This document shows positions 41,982 through 53,291 of a stretch of 64,000 nt of DNA, piece after piece. The first letter of the stretch is position 1. Each line of letters starts with the position of its first letter. The DNA comes from Rana temporaria. Taxonomy: Eukaryota > Chordata > Amphibia > Anura > Ranidae. The notes beneath the pieces are model-generated. The model had not been told where the DNA came from. It made no database searches and saw only the letters and a program-made list of their open reading frames with translations. Position numbers and translations under genes: made by a program. Location of the stretch: positions 277,408,938 to 277,472,937 of the forward strand of contig NC_053492.1 of assembly GCF_905171775.1 (NCBI RefSeq), given 5' to 3'.

Positions 41982-42444
41982 ACAGAGTTCCAGTCATTTT
42001 TATGTTTATTAAAAGTCATCAGTTACAAAAAGTGTAGCTGCTGACTTTAAAAAACAGCCATTCTCCTGTTCCACGATCCAGTGGTGCACTCTCCCCAGCC
42101 GTTTTCTCCCTGTGTCCTTCCTCAGTGGCGCCGACATCTTCACTATGGCCACCCGGCTGTGACAGCTTGCGGCTTCACAGCTGGGTGCCCACTGCCCATG
42201 TGCAAGCAATGCTGCGCTGTTTGACTGGTCCCGAAGTCTTCTGGGACCTGTTATATGTGTCCCAGAAGACTTTTAGTAGGAGAACTTCTGCTTCCGATCG
42301 CCTAAGGCGAATGGAAAGTAAGTGAAAGCAGGTATCTGATTTTGACAGGTACCCACCTCCTCCCCAAAAGCTCAGTTTCACAAACAGGAGCAGGGGAGTA
42401 GGCTTTAAAGCAGAATTTCCTTTTTGGGTGGTGCTCCGCTCTAA
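41978..42444. mobile_element. Snap-back TTAA family A element
   Basis: Left TTAA at 41978-41981, right end decayed to CTAA (42441-42444). Contains AAGTCTTCTGGGACCTG / TGTGTCCCAGAAGACTT as inverted arms around 42233-42275 and a GTAGCTGCTGACTTT module. Same family as 51269..51736. Confidence 0.6.
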
Positions 42445-42554
42445 GACAGCTGTACTACATTAAAACGCAAACAAGGCATTATGCTCACCACATCTGGTAA
42501 ATTTCTCTAAAATGCAAACAGTAATAATAAGTAATTCACTAGCAAGATTCATTT

Positions 42555-43424
42555 TTAACCACTTCAGTCCTGGAAGGATTTACCTCCTTCCTGACCGGGC
42601 CATTTTTTTGTGATATGGCACCGTGTCGATTTAACGAACAATTGCGCGGTCATACAACGCTGTACCCAAACAAAATTGACATCCTTTTTTCCCCACAAAT
42701 AGAGCTTTCTTTTTGTGATAATTGATCATCTCTGCAGTTTTTATTTTTTGTGCTATAAACAAAAAAATGCGATTTAAAAAATATATATATATATATATAT
42801 TATTAACTTTTTGCTATAATATACCCACATTTTTTAGAAGACAACACATTTCTTCCTTAGTTTAGGCCGATATATACTCTACACATTTTTGGTAAAAAAA
42901 AAAAATCGCAATAACCGCATATTGATTGGTTTTGCGCAAAAATGATATCGTCTACAAAATAGTACTAGTAATGGAGGCGATCAGCGATTTCTATCAGGAC
43001 TGCGGCATTGCGGCGGACAGATTGGACACTTTATTGGGACCACTGACATTTATACAGCGATCAGAGCTAAAAATAGCCACTGATTACTGTATACATTTCA
43101 CTGGCAGGGAAGGGGTTAACACTAGGGGGCGATCAAGGGTTAAATGTGTTCCCTCAGCGTGTTCTAACTGTAGGATGGATGGAACTCCCTGGGGGAGGAG
43201 ACCGATCGGTGTTCCTATATACTAGGAACACACGATCTGTCATCTCTCCCCTGCCAGAACGTAGATTTGTGTATATACACACACACAGATCCTCGTTCTA
43301 GCTCTGTCAGGAGCGATCGTGGATGCCCGGCTAACATCGCCGCCTATACCCCTTAAGACGGGCGCCGTACAGGGGAGCCATTCTGCCGCTGTCAAACAAC
43401 GGCGTGCAGTCGGCAAGCGGTTAA
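42555..43424. mobile_element. Complete TTAACCACTT-family element
   Basis: 870 bp, TTAA at 42555-42558 and 43421-43424, ends CCACTTCAGTCC and GGCAAGCGG. Opposite orientation to 26665..27660 for the shared AT-rich blocks; contains a (TA)n stretch at about 42779-42800. Confidence 0.75.
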
Positions 43425-44139
43425 GTCAAAACACGTTTTTTCTGTAAGAAAAGGTAAAAAATAAAATACAAATCAAATACAAATACAAAAAAAAAAAAAA
43501 ATACAAATCAAGCACCGAGTCTGGTAACTAGCTGCCAATGGTATTACCTGTGACTTACAGTATGTGCTAAGAGCATTTGATAATAAAATGAGTTATATCT
43601 CAGATCATCTACAGTAGCACACCAAGGAGCAGAAAAAAATGAAACTAAATAAAACGAGGATTTGTGGATTAAGCGCTAGTCAGCTTTTTCATTTTTACAC
43701 CTAGAGCAAATAACAAAAAAGGTATAAATTGGAGAGAAAAAAAAGAACAAGTTTAAACCTGCCCGATAACAAAATGACTGACACTTGCTGATAAACTGTT
43801 GGGAAACATATTTGTAGAAATATATTTTCAATGAAAAAAAGGAATGGATTTTCGATTACTTAATGTAGTCTATTTTTTTTTTGCTGAGACTTCAGTTCAA
43901 CATTATCACTTAAATGAAGGAGTAGATGCAACATAGGTTTGCTGGGTACAATGAACTAGGTGATGTGTGCATTACATTTACAGATTAGAATTATTAACAG
44001 CAAACCAAAGGTCATCTCCAGGTTATAGAAATATTATAAAAATACTAACTGGTTAACTCAATTAAGTGCCAATTAATTAAAAATAGTCAAACAAGTGGAT
44101 CACTTTAATGATTCCTGGAGGTATTCAGAAATGTCTGAT
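43425..44139. other. AT-rich intron sequence
   Basis: No feature supported. Confidence 0.45.
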
Positions 44140-44862
44140 CATTTATCAGCGCAGCCCCCCCCCCCGAGGATGCTCACACTGGACCACCAGGGGTCGCCAC
44201 TAGACCACCAGGGATGCCCACCACAGGTATGCCACCCTAGACCACAATGGATGCCAATCAATGGCCACAATGGGCATCACTGATTGGCAGGCATTATTGT
44301 TTGCCACTGATTGGCATCCATTAGTACAACACATTGCAGTACATTAGTGCCACCTATCAGTGCCCATCTATGCCCACCCGTTCCACCTATCAGTGCCCAT
44401 ACATGCCACCTATCAGTGCCCATCCATGCCGCCTATCAGTGCCCATCCGCGCCGCCTTTCAGTGCAACCTATCAGTGCCGCATATTCGTGCCCATCAATG
44501 CCACCTCATTGGTGCCACCTCACCGGTGCCCATCAGTGCCGCCTTATCAGTGCAGTACCATCAGTGCCCATCAGTGAAGGAGAAAACGTACTTATTTACA
44601 ATGTTTTGTAACTGAAACAAAAAAAAACGTTTAATTTTTCAAAATTTTCAGTAATTTTTTTATTTTTTTTGCAGAAAATAAAAATTGGAGAGATGATCAA
44701 ATACCATCAAAATAAAGCGCTATTTGTGGGAACAAAATAACAATTTAGTTTGGGTACAGTGTAGCACGACCGCGCAATTGTCATTCAAAGTGCAACAGCG
44801 CTGAAAGCTGAAAATTGGTCTGGGCAGGAAGGTGTATAAGTGCCCTGTATGGAAGTGGTTAA
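44140..44862. mobile_element. TTAACCACTT-family right part with minisatellite
   Basis: Ends GGAAGTGGTTAA (TTAA 44859-44862) and holds TGATCAAATACCATCAAAAT and GCACGACCGCGCAATTG blocks. A tandem array occupies its left half. The left terminus is not identified. Confidence 0.6.
44335..44580. repeat. Minisatellite, unit about 20-27 bp
   Basis: Repeated CACCTATCAGTGCCCATC units. A related array (CACCTCAGTGCCATCTGTG) lies at 52717..52810 inside another member of the same element family. Confidence 0.85.
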
Positions 44863-44949
44863 GAAAACCCATGTAAAGGAGGTACATCTACTCCTGCAAA
44901 GAGGTCATCTAATGATTATAATCTTTACTATTGACTGAGATACTACTGC

Positions 44950-45970
44950 TCAGGGATTTTCTTCAGCAGGAACGCGGGGGAAAGCAGTTCCGGGACCTCC
45001 AGCACAGAATGTATGCCATGGAAAGGAGTACTAGAGTGTGCTGGAGGGTCTATTGATGTTGGCTGCTGGAGGTACTATGGTCACTGGGTGGGATCTATTG
45101 TTGTAGGGCAGGGGTGCCCAACTTTTTGAAGGCCCAAGGGCAGATGACAGGTCTGTGTCTAGTCTGGATATGCCAAGCAGACACAGCCCGATCTACTCTA
45201 TGGGCCCTCTGATCCAATCAGATGGAATGGGACAGATCCACTTCTGTTTTTTTTTTTTTTAGCAGATCGGATTGGTAGGCAGGTGTAAACAGACAAAAGT
45301 CTGTTTACATCTGCCGATCCATAGAGGTGAATGGCGGGTCCGATTGGGTCGGACTGATCGCTTGAAAGGGGCCTAAGGCTGCTTTTATACTGATGGTCTG
45401 TGGTCTATTGCGGCGTAGTGTACCTCAGGTTTTCCCGTCGGTTAGCTACACTTTGCCATAGACGTCTAATATATCTTGCAGGTGTGGTGCACTTTCTGAA
45501 AAGCCGCTTGCTTCCTCTACCGCCGGCTTTATTTACAACACTGATGCTTTCAGACGGCAGGTCGGCAACCTGCAATCTGGGCTTGCCAACCAGCCATCCC
45601 AGAGCAGGAGGTCGCGGGCCACATCAGAGCGCTCCACGGGCCACATATTGCCCCCGGGCCACTGGTTGGGCACCCCTATTGTTGTTTATTGTTGCCAGTG
45701 GGGGATCTACGGTTGCTGGAGGGGGACAATTGTTGCAAGGGGGGTCTATTGCTGCTGGGGGGGCCTATTGTTGTTGGCTGCAGGCGATCTATTTTATTGC
45801 TTTTCTTGTTATCAGTGTCAAATTCCATACAAATTACTTGGTTCTGTGATCCTTAAAAGGGATGATACTGGGAGGTGGGTGGAACCAAGGGACAGTGCTC
45901 GAAGGTGGGTAGGAGGGATGATTTGGAAGGTGGAGTTCCTGCACCTATTTCCTGAGAAAAAAATTCCTGC
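44950..45970. mobile_element. Snap-back element with minisatellite, split by a hAT element
   Basis: Left end CTCAGGGATTTTCTTC then CAGCAGGAACGCGGG. Right end GAGTTCCTGCACC then TTTCCTGAGAAAAAAATTCC. These match the MITE ends at 9633..9893 and are inverted to each other. The interior is a loose array of TCTATTGTTGCTGGGGG-like units (45040-45100 and 45680-45800), divided by the hAT element at 45109..45678. Confidence 0.55.
45109..45678. mobile_element. hAT-type MITE nested in the snap-back element
   Basis: Left terminus CAGGGGTGCCCAACTTTTTG, right terminus GGTTGGGCACCCCTA (last base G to A). Both sides are CTATTGTTG-type array units, so the target duplication merges with the repeat. No transposase. 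Confidence 0.7.
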
Positions 45971-46129
45971 TACTGCTTATTAGTAACTGATATACTACCT
46001 ACTTTACACATAAGTATAAAAATTCCACAGGGTCACTTTAAAACATTGGTCCAAAGAAAAGAATATGAGAGTCCTCAATACCTTTGTAAAACACACAAAA
46101 AAAATTGTACCTTGTGAGGGTAATAAATA

Positions 46130-46715
46130 GTAAACTGGAATTCCAGGATAAATCTATATTAAGTTTAAAACTGTTCCCACCCTCTTCTAAATCCTATACT
46201 AACTACCCTGTGGAATGAAGATGCCTATACTCCCCTATTGTCAGAGGTCCGATCATGAGATCAACTATCAGTGGCCAGCCACAGGGGAGAAGAGTGAACA
46301 GCCGACAACGAATTCCTCATAGTAAGCATATGGGTGATGTCACCACCCAGGAAATCCATCTGTTGTTGCTGCTCTCCCCTCTCCTCTGAAGCTGGCTAAT
46401 ACGGAGATCATATGACCAGATCGGAGGGCCCTAAGAATAGGTAAGTATAAGCATCTTCCTTCTACAGCAAGGGTCTCAAACTGGTGGCCCTCCAGCTGTT
46501 GTAAAACTACAAGTCCCATCATGCCTCTGCCTGTGGGAGTCATGCTGGTAACTGTCATTCTTGCAATGCCTCATTGGACTTGTAGTTTTGCAACAGCTGG
46601 AGGGCCGCCAGTTTGAGACGCCTGTAATCTACAGGGTAGTTAGTATAGGGGTTAGAAGGGGGCTGGGGGTAGGTTTAAACTTTGTTAGATTGCTCCTGGA
46701 ATTCCACTTTAAAGC
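46130..46715. mobile_element. TTAA-like snap-back element, host of a hAT MITE
   Basis: Inverted outer parts: AACTGGAATTCCAGG on the left and CTGGAATTCCACTTTAA on the right, and TACTAACTACCCTG on the left against CAGGGTAGTTAGTA on the right. The centre holds the MITE at 46468..46626; removing it restores the palindrome around CTACAGGGTAG. Confidence 0.6.
46468..46626. mobile_element. Short hAT MITE
   Basis: Near-palindromic: CAAGGGTCTCAAACTGG and CCAGTTTGAGACGCCTG ends, with CCCTCCAGCTGTTG / CAACAGCTGGAGGG and ACTACAAGTCCCATC / GGACTTGTAGT inside. Flanked by TTCTACAG and ATCTACAG, an 8-bp target duplication with one mismatch. Confidence 0.8.
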
Positions 46716-46870
46716 TGTGTGTCTAAAACGTTTTAGGATGATTGTTAAAACTGGATGTAAAATTACGATTTTTTTTTTGTTTTAATTTGAACCAACATAT
46801 TTAGGGTCACATTGATGTTAGTTAAAACCTACCTTCAAAGCCAAACCTTTTTTTAATTTTTGATAGACTA

Positions 46871-47066
46871 GGGTTGACTTTTTTTTTTCTGTAAATATTC
46901 CCAGAGCTTAGTGAATGATGTGAGACTCTGCGGACTTCCATTATCCAATCATATTCAAACAAAAATATATTTTTTTTATTGCGCATGATTGGGTATTGTT
47001 TGCACAGTAAGTCCTCACCACATTCAGTAAGCTCTGGGAAAAATTTCCTTACAAAGTAAACAACCA
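46871..47066. mobile_element. Short palindromic MITE (CCCAGAGCTTA)
   Basis: Inverted arms ATTCCCAGAGCTTAGTGAATG on the left and CATTCAGTAAGCTCTGGGAA on the right, extending outward to GACTTTTTTTTTTCTG and TTACAAAGTAAAC. The minus-strand frame crossing it is a by-product. Confidence 0.6.
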
Positions 47067-47159
47067 ATTTGGCTTTAGTAATTTAACCCCAGCAAGAAAA
47101 GAGAGGAGATCTCCCAAAATACTGTAAGTAGTTGTCATTGGAACAAGTGTGCCATTTGA

Positions 47160-47480
47160 AAGATATCCCCCTATTTTACTTCTAGTGAAGGTTCACAATT
47201 TTCGATTTTCAGTCCCGGTGACAATGGTTACTAGGAGAAATAAAGAGGGTATATTTCACTAGTGGGGGCACAGTAAATCCTGATAGAAGTTATAACTATT
47301 TCCTATTCTATCCACAACGCAAAGATATGCCTTAATGTATTAGCCACTTGCTGACCGCAATATGAATATATACGATGTAGTTTACAAGTGGTTTACCCCT
47401 GTATTTTTTGTCTTCAGCCAACGGCTAGCTTTCTCCTGAAAGTGGACCAAGTGGCTTATTAGCCATCACTATGTATAGCT
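47160..47480. repeat. Mixed interspersed repeat debris
   Basis: Contains an inverted CACTAGTGAAATATACCC-like / TATCCCCCTATTTTACTTC segment and a decayed AGCCACTTGCTGACCG terminus resembling the TTAACCACTT family. Not resolved further. Confidence 0.35.
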
Positions 47481-48439
47481 TTAACCACTTTACTACCGGC
47501 CTCCATCAATTGACGGGGGCACGATAGTGCTCTTGTTCTGAGAGGACGTCATATGACGTCCTCGCCTTGCAGAGCCACTAGGGGGCGCGCGCGTGCACCA
47601 ACCGCGTTACTGGGAACCCGATGCGCGTGCCCAGCAGCCGCGATGTCCGCCGGGCACCCACAATTGCGCAGTAACTGAGCAGGACCATCGATCTCTGTGT
47701 GTAAACACAGAGATCCACGTTCTGTCAGGGAGAGGAGACCAATGCCGTGTCCCAAATTGATGCTGGGACACAGATCGGTCAACTCTCCCAGTCAGTCCCC
47801 TCCTCCTACAGTTAGAATCACTCACTAGGGTACACATTTAACCCCTTGATTGCCCCCTATGTTAACCCCTTCCCAGCCAGTCACATTTACACAGTAATCA
47901 GTGCATTTTTATAACACTGTTCGCTGTATAAATGTGAATGGTCCCAAAATAGTGTCAAAAGTGTTCGGTGTGTCCACAGCAATATCACAGTCAGGATACA
48001 AATCACTGATCGCCGCCATTACTAATAAAAAAAAAAAAATGCTATAAATCTATCCCATATTTTGTAGCCGCTATAACTTTTACACAAACCAATCAATATA
48101 CGCTTATTGCGATTTTTTTTACCAAAAATATGTAAAAGAATACGTATCTACCAAAACTGAGGAATTTTTTTTTTATATATATATTTTTGGGGATATTTAT
48201 TATAGCAAAAAGTAAAAAATATTGCTTTTTTTTTTTTAAATTGTCGCTGTTCTTTTGTTTATAGCGAAAAAAACGCAGAGGTAAACAAATACCACCAATA
48301 GAAAGCTCTATTTGTGGCGAAAAAATTATAAAAATCAAATTTGGATAGTAGCATTGTCAGTCAAATTGTGACGCCGCTAAAAGCTGAAAAATAGCTTGGG
48401 CAGGAAGGGGGTGAAAGTGCCCAGTATTGAGGTGGTTAA
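47481..48439. mobile_element. Complete TTAACCACTT-family element
   Basis: 959 bp, TTAA at 47481-47484 and 48436-48439, ends CCACTTTACTACCGG and CAGTATTGAGGTGG. CpG-rich left part, AT-rich right part with GATCGCCGCCATTACTA and AAACCAATCAATATACGC. Confidence 0.78.
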
Positions 48440-48793
48440 GAAGCGGCAGGAGAGGATAACCCCCCTCCCCCCTCCAGCTTTCTTGGGCTTATCATTTTTA
48501 AAGGTTTGAAAGTGAAAAGGGTTTCTTGGCTTCGTAGAGTAGGGGGGCAATATAGGAGCTCATTTCTGGAACAACAATCCAAGCTCCATTACTGTTCTGG
48601 TGGATCTGGGGGATACATTTTTTTTTGTTCCTTTAATATTTTTGGCGAGGGGTTACACGCCAGTAGCTTGTCCTGAAAACTGGGATGTTAGCACAAATAA
48701 AAAAAGTATTATGGACAGTACTCAATTGTTTTTGCTACATGCACTTAGAAATACTCTATAGCTCAAGGGACAAAAAAACGGTGTACCACTTAC
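48440..48793. other. Intron sequence before exon a
   Basis: No feature supported. Confidence 0.45.
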
Positions 48794-48916
48794 CCTGAAG
48801 CTTGTGAGGAATCTGGAATATTTTCTTTCTGGGCATTTAAAAGCATTTCACACACTTTGTACTGTGACTCAAGAAGTAATAAGGTGTCTAGATTACAGCA
48901 TAACACATTCAGCAAT
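48794..48916 (-). CDS. Host gene exon a (internal)
   Basis: 123 bases on the minus strand. Acceptor TTCTGTGTTTTTCAG, donor AGG|GTAAGT (48788-48793). The first base completes a codon from an upstream exon outside what I can identify. It then reads LLNVLCCNLDTLLLLESQYK and VCEMLLNAQKENIPDSSQAS and leaves GG, which exon b completes as Gly. The leucine-rich part looks helical. Protein not recognised; it is the first of four exons in transcript order in this window. Confidence 0.82.
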
Positions 48917-51268
48917 CTGAAAAACACAGAAAATACTTTATTAACATATGAATTATTAAAAATGATCATCCACATTCTCTGTTTCTATAGGTTAAATCAA
49001 ATACAGCAACTCTAATTGAATGGTATTTACTGTCATAAAGCATGTGTATTAAAGAATTGTAATTTTTCTAAACAGTTTTAATCTTTTTTTCAACCTTATG
49101 CTGCATATTAGTGCTGCCAATTGCCTTCTGCCTCTTTTAATCACTTCCTGCCTTCATTTACTCGCATCAGACGCATATATTTGCTCTGCACCGGCTTTCT
49201 AATGATGGACCATGCTTGAACAATGTAATCCTAAAACTAGACGTTTGCTCATCCTCTTCCTCTAACATTTTTTTTTCTTTTCAGGCAACATGTTTGTGAC
49301 AGGTAACCACTCCCGTAATATTTGCATAAATTATGTCCGCCCAACCACAACCTCCTGAGACATGTCACCAGTCCCACGAGGCCGTTAGACTAGTCCCGCA
49401 CCAATGCTTTGCCTTATGTCTGCTCAGTGGGGAGACTTGTGGTAGTCATAGCCAGCTCCCATATCCAATATTCCTGTGCCGCAGGCCAAAGTCTGATAAG
49501 AGTCGGCTATGAGGAAGCCAACGCTGGTAAGCATCTATTTCCTTAAAGTCAGCAGCTACAGTATTTGCAATTTTTTTTAAAACAAAAGTAAAGACACTTT
49601 TTAACGAGGGATGTACGTGACAGGGTGACAACACAGGAGCACAACTGGGAGACGGTTGTCACCCTATGTGTCTGAACAAAGTCCTTCATGGCAAGAATAC
49701 TAGATGTTTTTTAATTGAAGGCTGTATACGGTATTTAAAAAGATTGTAAACAACTTTTGAAATGAAAAGTTTGGCTAAGATTTTTGTGACTGGGTTTAGA
49801 TGTACTTTACCAGCTTGCTGGATCTCTTCTCCATGGACATAGGAAATAATCCTGATTTACAGTCCAATGAGCAGGTTACAGGAAGAGAGGCAACGCTACA
49901 TGGGGTCAACTGCAACAGCGGTTTGTGAATCATAACAGAATAAAAAAATCTTTAGAAGGTAAACACTTTCCATATACAGTAACTATTTCAAGCTGTTAGC
50001 TTGAAATTTCACTAAAAGACTGTATGATTTAAACACAAAAATGTGCACTTTAGTTTGATAATAAACTATAAAAATCATATAGTTGAAATTGTATGTAATT
50101 TGCTCACACTAACCACACCATAGTTCTGAGAAAAAAAAAACATTAAGGAAACAATAGACTGTTTACATACAATATAATGTAAAAGCTTTGCATTTACTCC
50201 CAAATAATGCTGCAGTACTGTTCTGTACTCAAACAACACAAACTGACTATGACAGTTGTTTTATTACAGCAAGCAGTCATGGAGGAAATGATCCAGAAAC
50301 AAAATTGCCCATATTTCAGTTCTGAATCTTGACTCAATGCCATTAATCTTAGACTGGAGTGCACTAACAACTGTATTGGTTGTGCAGAATTATGAACATG
50401 TCGAGCAGAAGCCCTTTATAAGTGACCTTGAACATTATATCTAGCCAAGAGGTTTCAAGTCATACATAAACCATTGCATAGGAAGGAAATCTTCAGTGCT
50501 ACAGTGAAATTCTATAAGGCATTTGGGCAATTGCAAGCCATTGTTATTAAAGGTATAATTAAAGGTCAAGCTTCCATTGCATGACAGTTCTATTAACTAC
50601 AAATCTATTTACATGCATTCATTATTCTTTTTTTTTTATTATTCCAAGAGTTTACCACCGCTTTAAAGCTAAACCACTTACCACACCTTTTGTAAATTCA
50701 ATCCAAAATCAGTTTTACTACATGTGAAATTGTGGTCACAAAAGCACCATTAAACATTGCTTCCTTTGTTCGAGGAATAGTTACTTAAAAAACCCAAACC
50801 CTTCTGTTTCAACTGTCCCTTTGTCAGATCCGATATAGACTTATGGAAACAAATGTTCTGTTTAAATAAAAATATGTTTCGAACTTGACATCTATTTGAC
50901 CAACTCTCCTTTAGAAAATGATGGTTGCTAAAAGGAGAAAAGTGTGACCTGACCTGTCCACAATGATGGTTGCTTGGCTGTTATTTTGATCCAATACTTG
51001 GTCAGTGACTCAGAACAGGTACACAGATCAAGAATTCTGACTAGTTGCATGACATATGCGATGCCGAGGAGATGGCAGAAGATCAGCCTTCCCATTTTAT
51101 TCAGTCCCGTTTTTGATTTTTTTTTTATAAAAAATGAAAACAGCTGAAATATTTAAAACTTTTATAAATAATTGTTATTTAGTAACAACACAAATTCTAT
51201 TGGATTTTGTGTATAAGAAATGTAGACAATATTCATTATTTGTAAGGTTTCATTATGTCTCTGCAAGG
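48917..51268. other. Low-copy sequence upstream of exon a
   Basis: 2.35 kb with little repeat content. A short family A fragment occurs at about 49541-49585 (AAAGTCAGCAGCTACAG). I looked for a further minus-strand exon with good splice sites and found none that I can support. Confidence 0.45.
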
Positions 51269-51736
51269 TTAAAGTGGAGTTTCACCCAGATTTTTTTTTA
51301 CCAAAAATAAAAAAAATAGATTTTTTTTTGAAAAAAATAAAAAATATACTTACCAGAAAGGGCTGTTGCTATGCGGAACTAGCTCTTCTGCCTCCTCCTC
51401 CATGGCGGTCATCTTCTTCCTCGTCCTCCATCGCGGTGTCTTCTGGTGAATGGGGCGCGCTGCCTTCTGGGAACTGTGTGTATCCCAGGAGGCAGCGGCC
51501 CATTCACAAAGCGCCATGCAAGTCAGTGTTGCGCAGTAGGAAGCGCGCAGTGAAGCCGTAAGGCTTAACTGCCTGTTAACCTTAGTCAGGATGGAGGTGC
51601 CAGGACCGAGCGATCACCGTCGGGGTCCCATCATCGCCGGTGCCTAGGACAGGTAAGTGTCCTTATTAAAAGTCAGCAGCTAAAGTGTTAGCTGACTTTT
51701 AAAAAGAAAAAAATTGCAGGTGGAATCCCGCTTTAA
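51269..51736. mobile_element. Complete snap-back TTAA family A element
   Basis: TTAA at 51269-51272 and 51733-51736, ends AGTGGAGTTTCACCC and GGTGGAATCCCGCT. Inverted internal parts: CTGCCTTCTGGGAACTG and CCCAGGAGGCAGCGG, plus AAAGTCAGCAGCTAAAG / TTAGCTGACTTT. Confidence 0.72.
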
Positions 51737-52197
51737 AGCTTGTGGGAAGAGTGTGCATTCTCCTCTGATTGTTCTATGTGGCAAAAACACACAGTTCCAT
51801 CTCCTGTGCTGTGCATTGGGCCTTGATACAATTGTGAACTTCTATTCTGACGCTTCTAAGTGGATAATGCATACCTCACTGGCTTCCACAGGCTGGGGAA
51901 TCCGAAGTACTGGAACATAAAAAAAATAGAAGGCACGTAGGCCTAGCGCCTTATCCCCAAGCAAAGGCTTTATTATTAGCCAAAAATAGGTTTCATAATA
52001 ACAAAAAAAAAAAAAAAAGACTTGAATAAAAGCATATCATAACATTCCTCTATATTAGTCCATATAAAGCTGTCCCCCATCACATGGGACTCACGTGCAG
52101 AGGCATAGGCTAATGTGCTATGTGGCTGCATGACCCCTGACCCTCTGCCTGGATAGAGCTGATTGATCTTGTGCCGATTACATGCACTCTTCACAAA

Positions 52198-52245
<48 letters not shown>

Positions 52246-52680
52246 TCTAGCAATTCACACAATTCATGGCCATCAGGGGGCCAACTGCAAGAACCTGGAA
52301 CAGAGACAGCTCCCTGATGAGAATATTGTGGCACAGGGGCGAGTGAGTTTACTACTTGAGGACAACCCAGTATGACAGGTAAGAGGGGATTAAAAATAAA
52401 AATGAGCAGGGGGAGTGAACTTCCTCTTTAGGCACCGCAGTGGAGCTTTCTTTATTTGCACTCAACATATTTGGATTTGGGAACCTGAAGCAAGCAGTCC
52501 ACCAGATCTGAAGGATGGCCTAAATTTAGCTTAATTTTGGAGTAAGTTTATCGTCATTTATGTCTAAAATGTAAAATGCAGTAACATGGTACATCATTTT
52601 TTCATGAGATTAAATTCAATTACATTCAAATTATAAATTTAAAAATGTATATATTGATTGACTGCTTTTGAGATCAATGC
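51737..52680. other. Low-copy sequence with a TA microsatellite
   Basis: (TA)n at about 52206-52244. A 16-base A run at about 52003-52018. No gene supported. Confidence 0.45.
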
Positions 52681-53291
52681 TTAACCACCAACTGACGACC
52701 GTACGTATGGGTCTCATCAGTACCCATCTCAGTGCCATCTGTGCCACCTCAGTGCCATCTGTGCTGCCTCAGTGCCATCTGTGCCACCTCATCAGTGCCA
52801 TCTGTGGGCATTCCTGGCTTGTTAGGGTCTCAAGAAATGAGAAAGGCCTTCAGTAAATCAGGTGTGATCAGATGTGATAATTTTTTATGATTTGCACTAT
52901 AGCTTGTAGACTCTAAAACTTTCACACAGTCCAAATAATTTACAAAAACTTTGGGTTATTTTTATCAAAGACATGTAGCAGTATAAATTGTGGCCAAAAT
53001 TTATGAAGAAAAATTAATAATTTGCAAAATGTTATCACAGAAACTAAGAAAAAATCATTTTTTTCCAAATTTTCGGTCTTTTTTCATTAATAGCGCAAAA
53101 AATTAAAAACGCAGAGGTGATCAAATACCACCAAAATAAAGCTCTATTTGTGGGAAAAAAAAGGACAAAAAAAATCATTTGGGTACAGTGTTGCATGACT
53201 GAGAAATTGTCATTCAAAATGTAAGAGCACCGAAAGCTGAAAATTGGTCTGGTCAGGAGGGTGTTTAAGTGCCCAGTATGGAAGTGGTTAA
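52681..53291. mobile_element. TTAACCACTT-family element with minisatellite
   Basis: TTAA at 52681-52684 and 53288-53291. Starts CCACCAACTGACGACCG and ends TATGGAAGTGG. A tandem CACCTCAGTGCCATCTGTG array at 52717..52810, then family blocks (GTGATCAAATACCACCAAAA). Confidence 0.7.

Noticed and set aside
44311..44615. Three overlapping plus-strand frames with repeating SAHLCPP, TYQCP peptides
   Set aside because: Translation of the minisatellite; the same repeat is open in all three frames because its unit lacks stops.
46822..47067. 81-codon minus-strand frame
   Set aside because: It spans the two arms of a palindromic MITE, so it is repeat sequence, not a gene.
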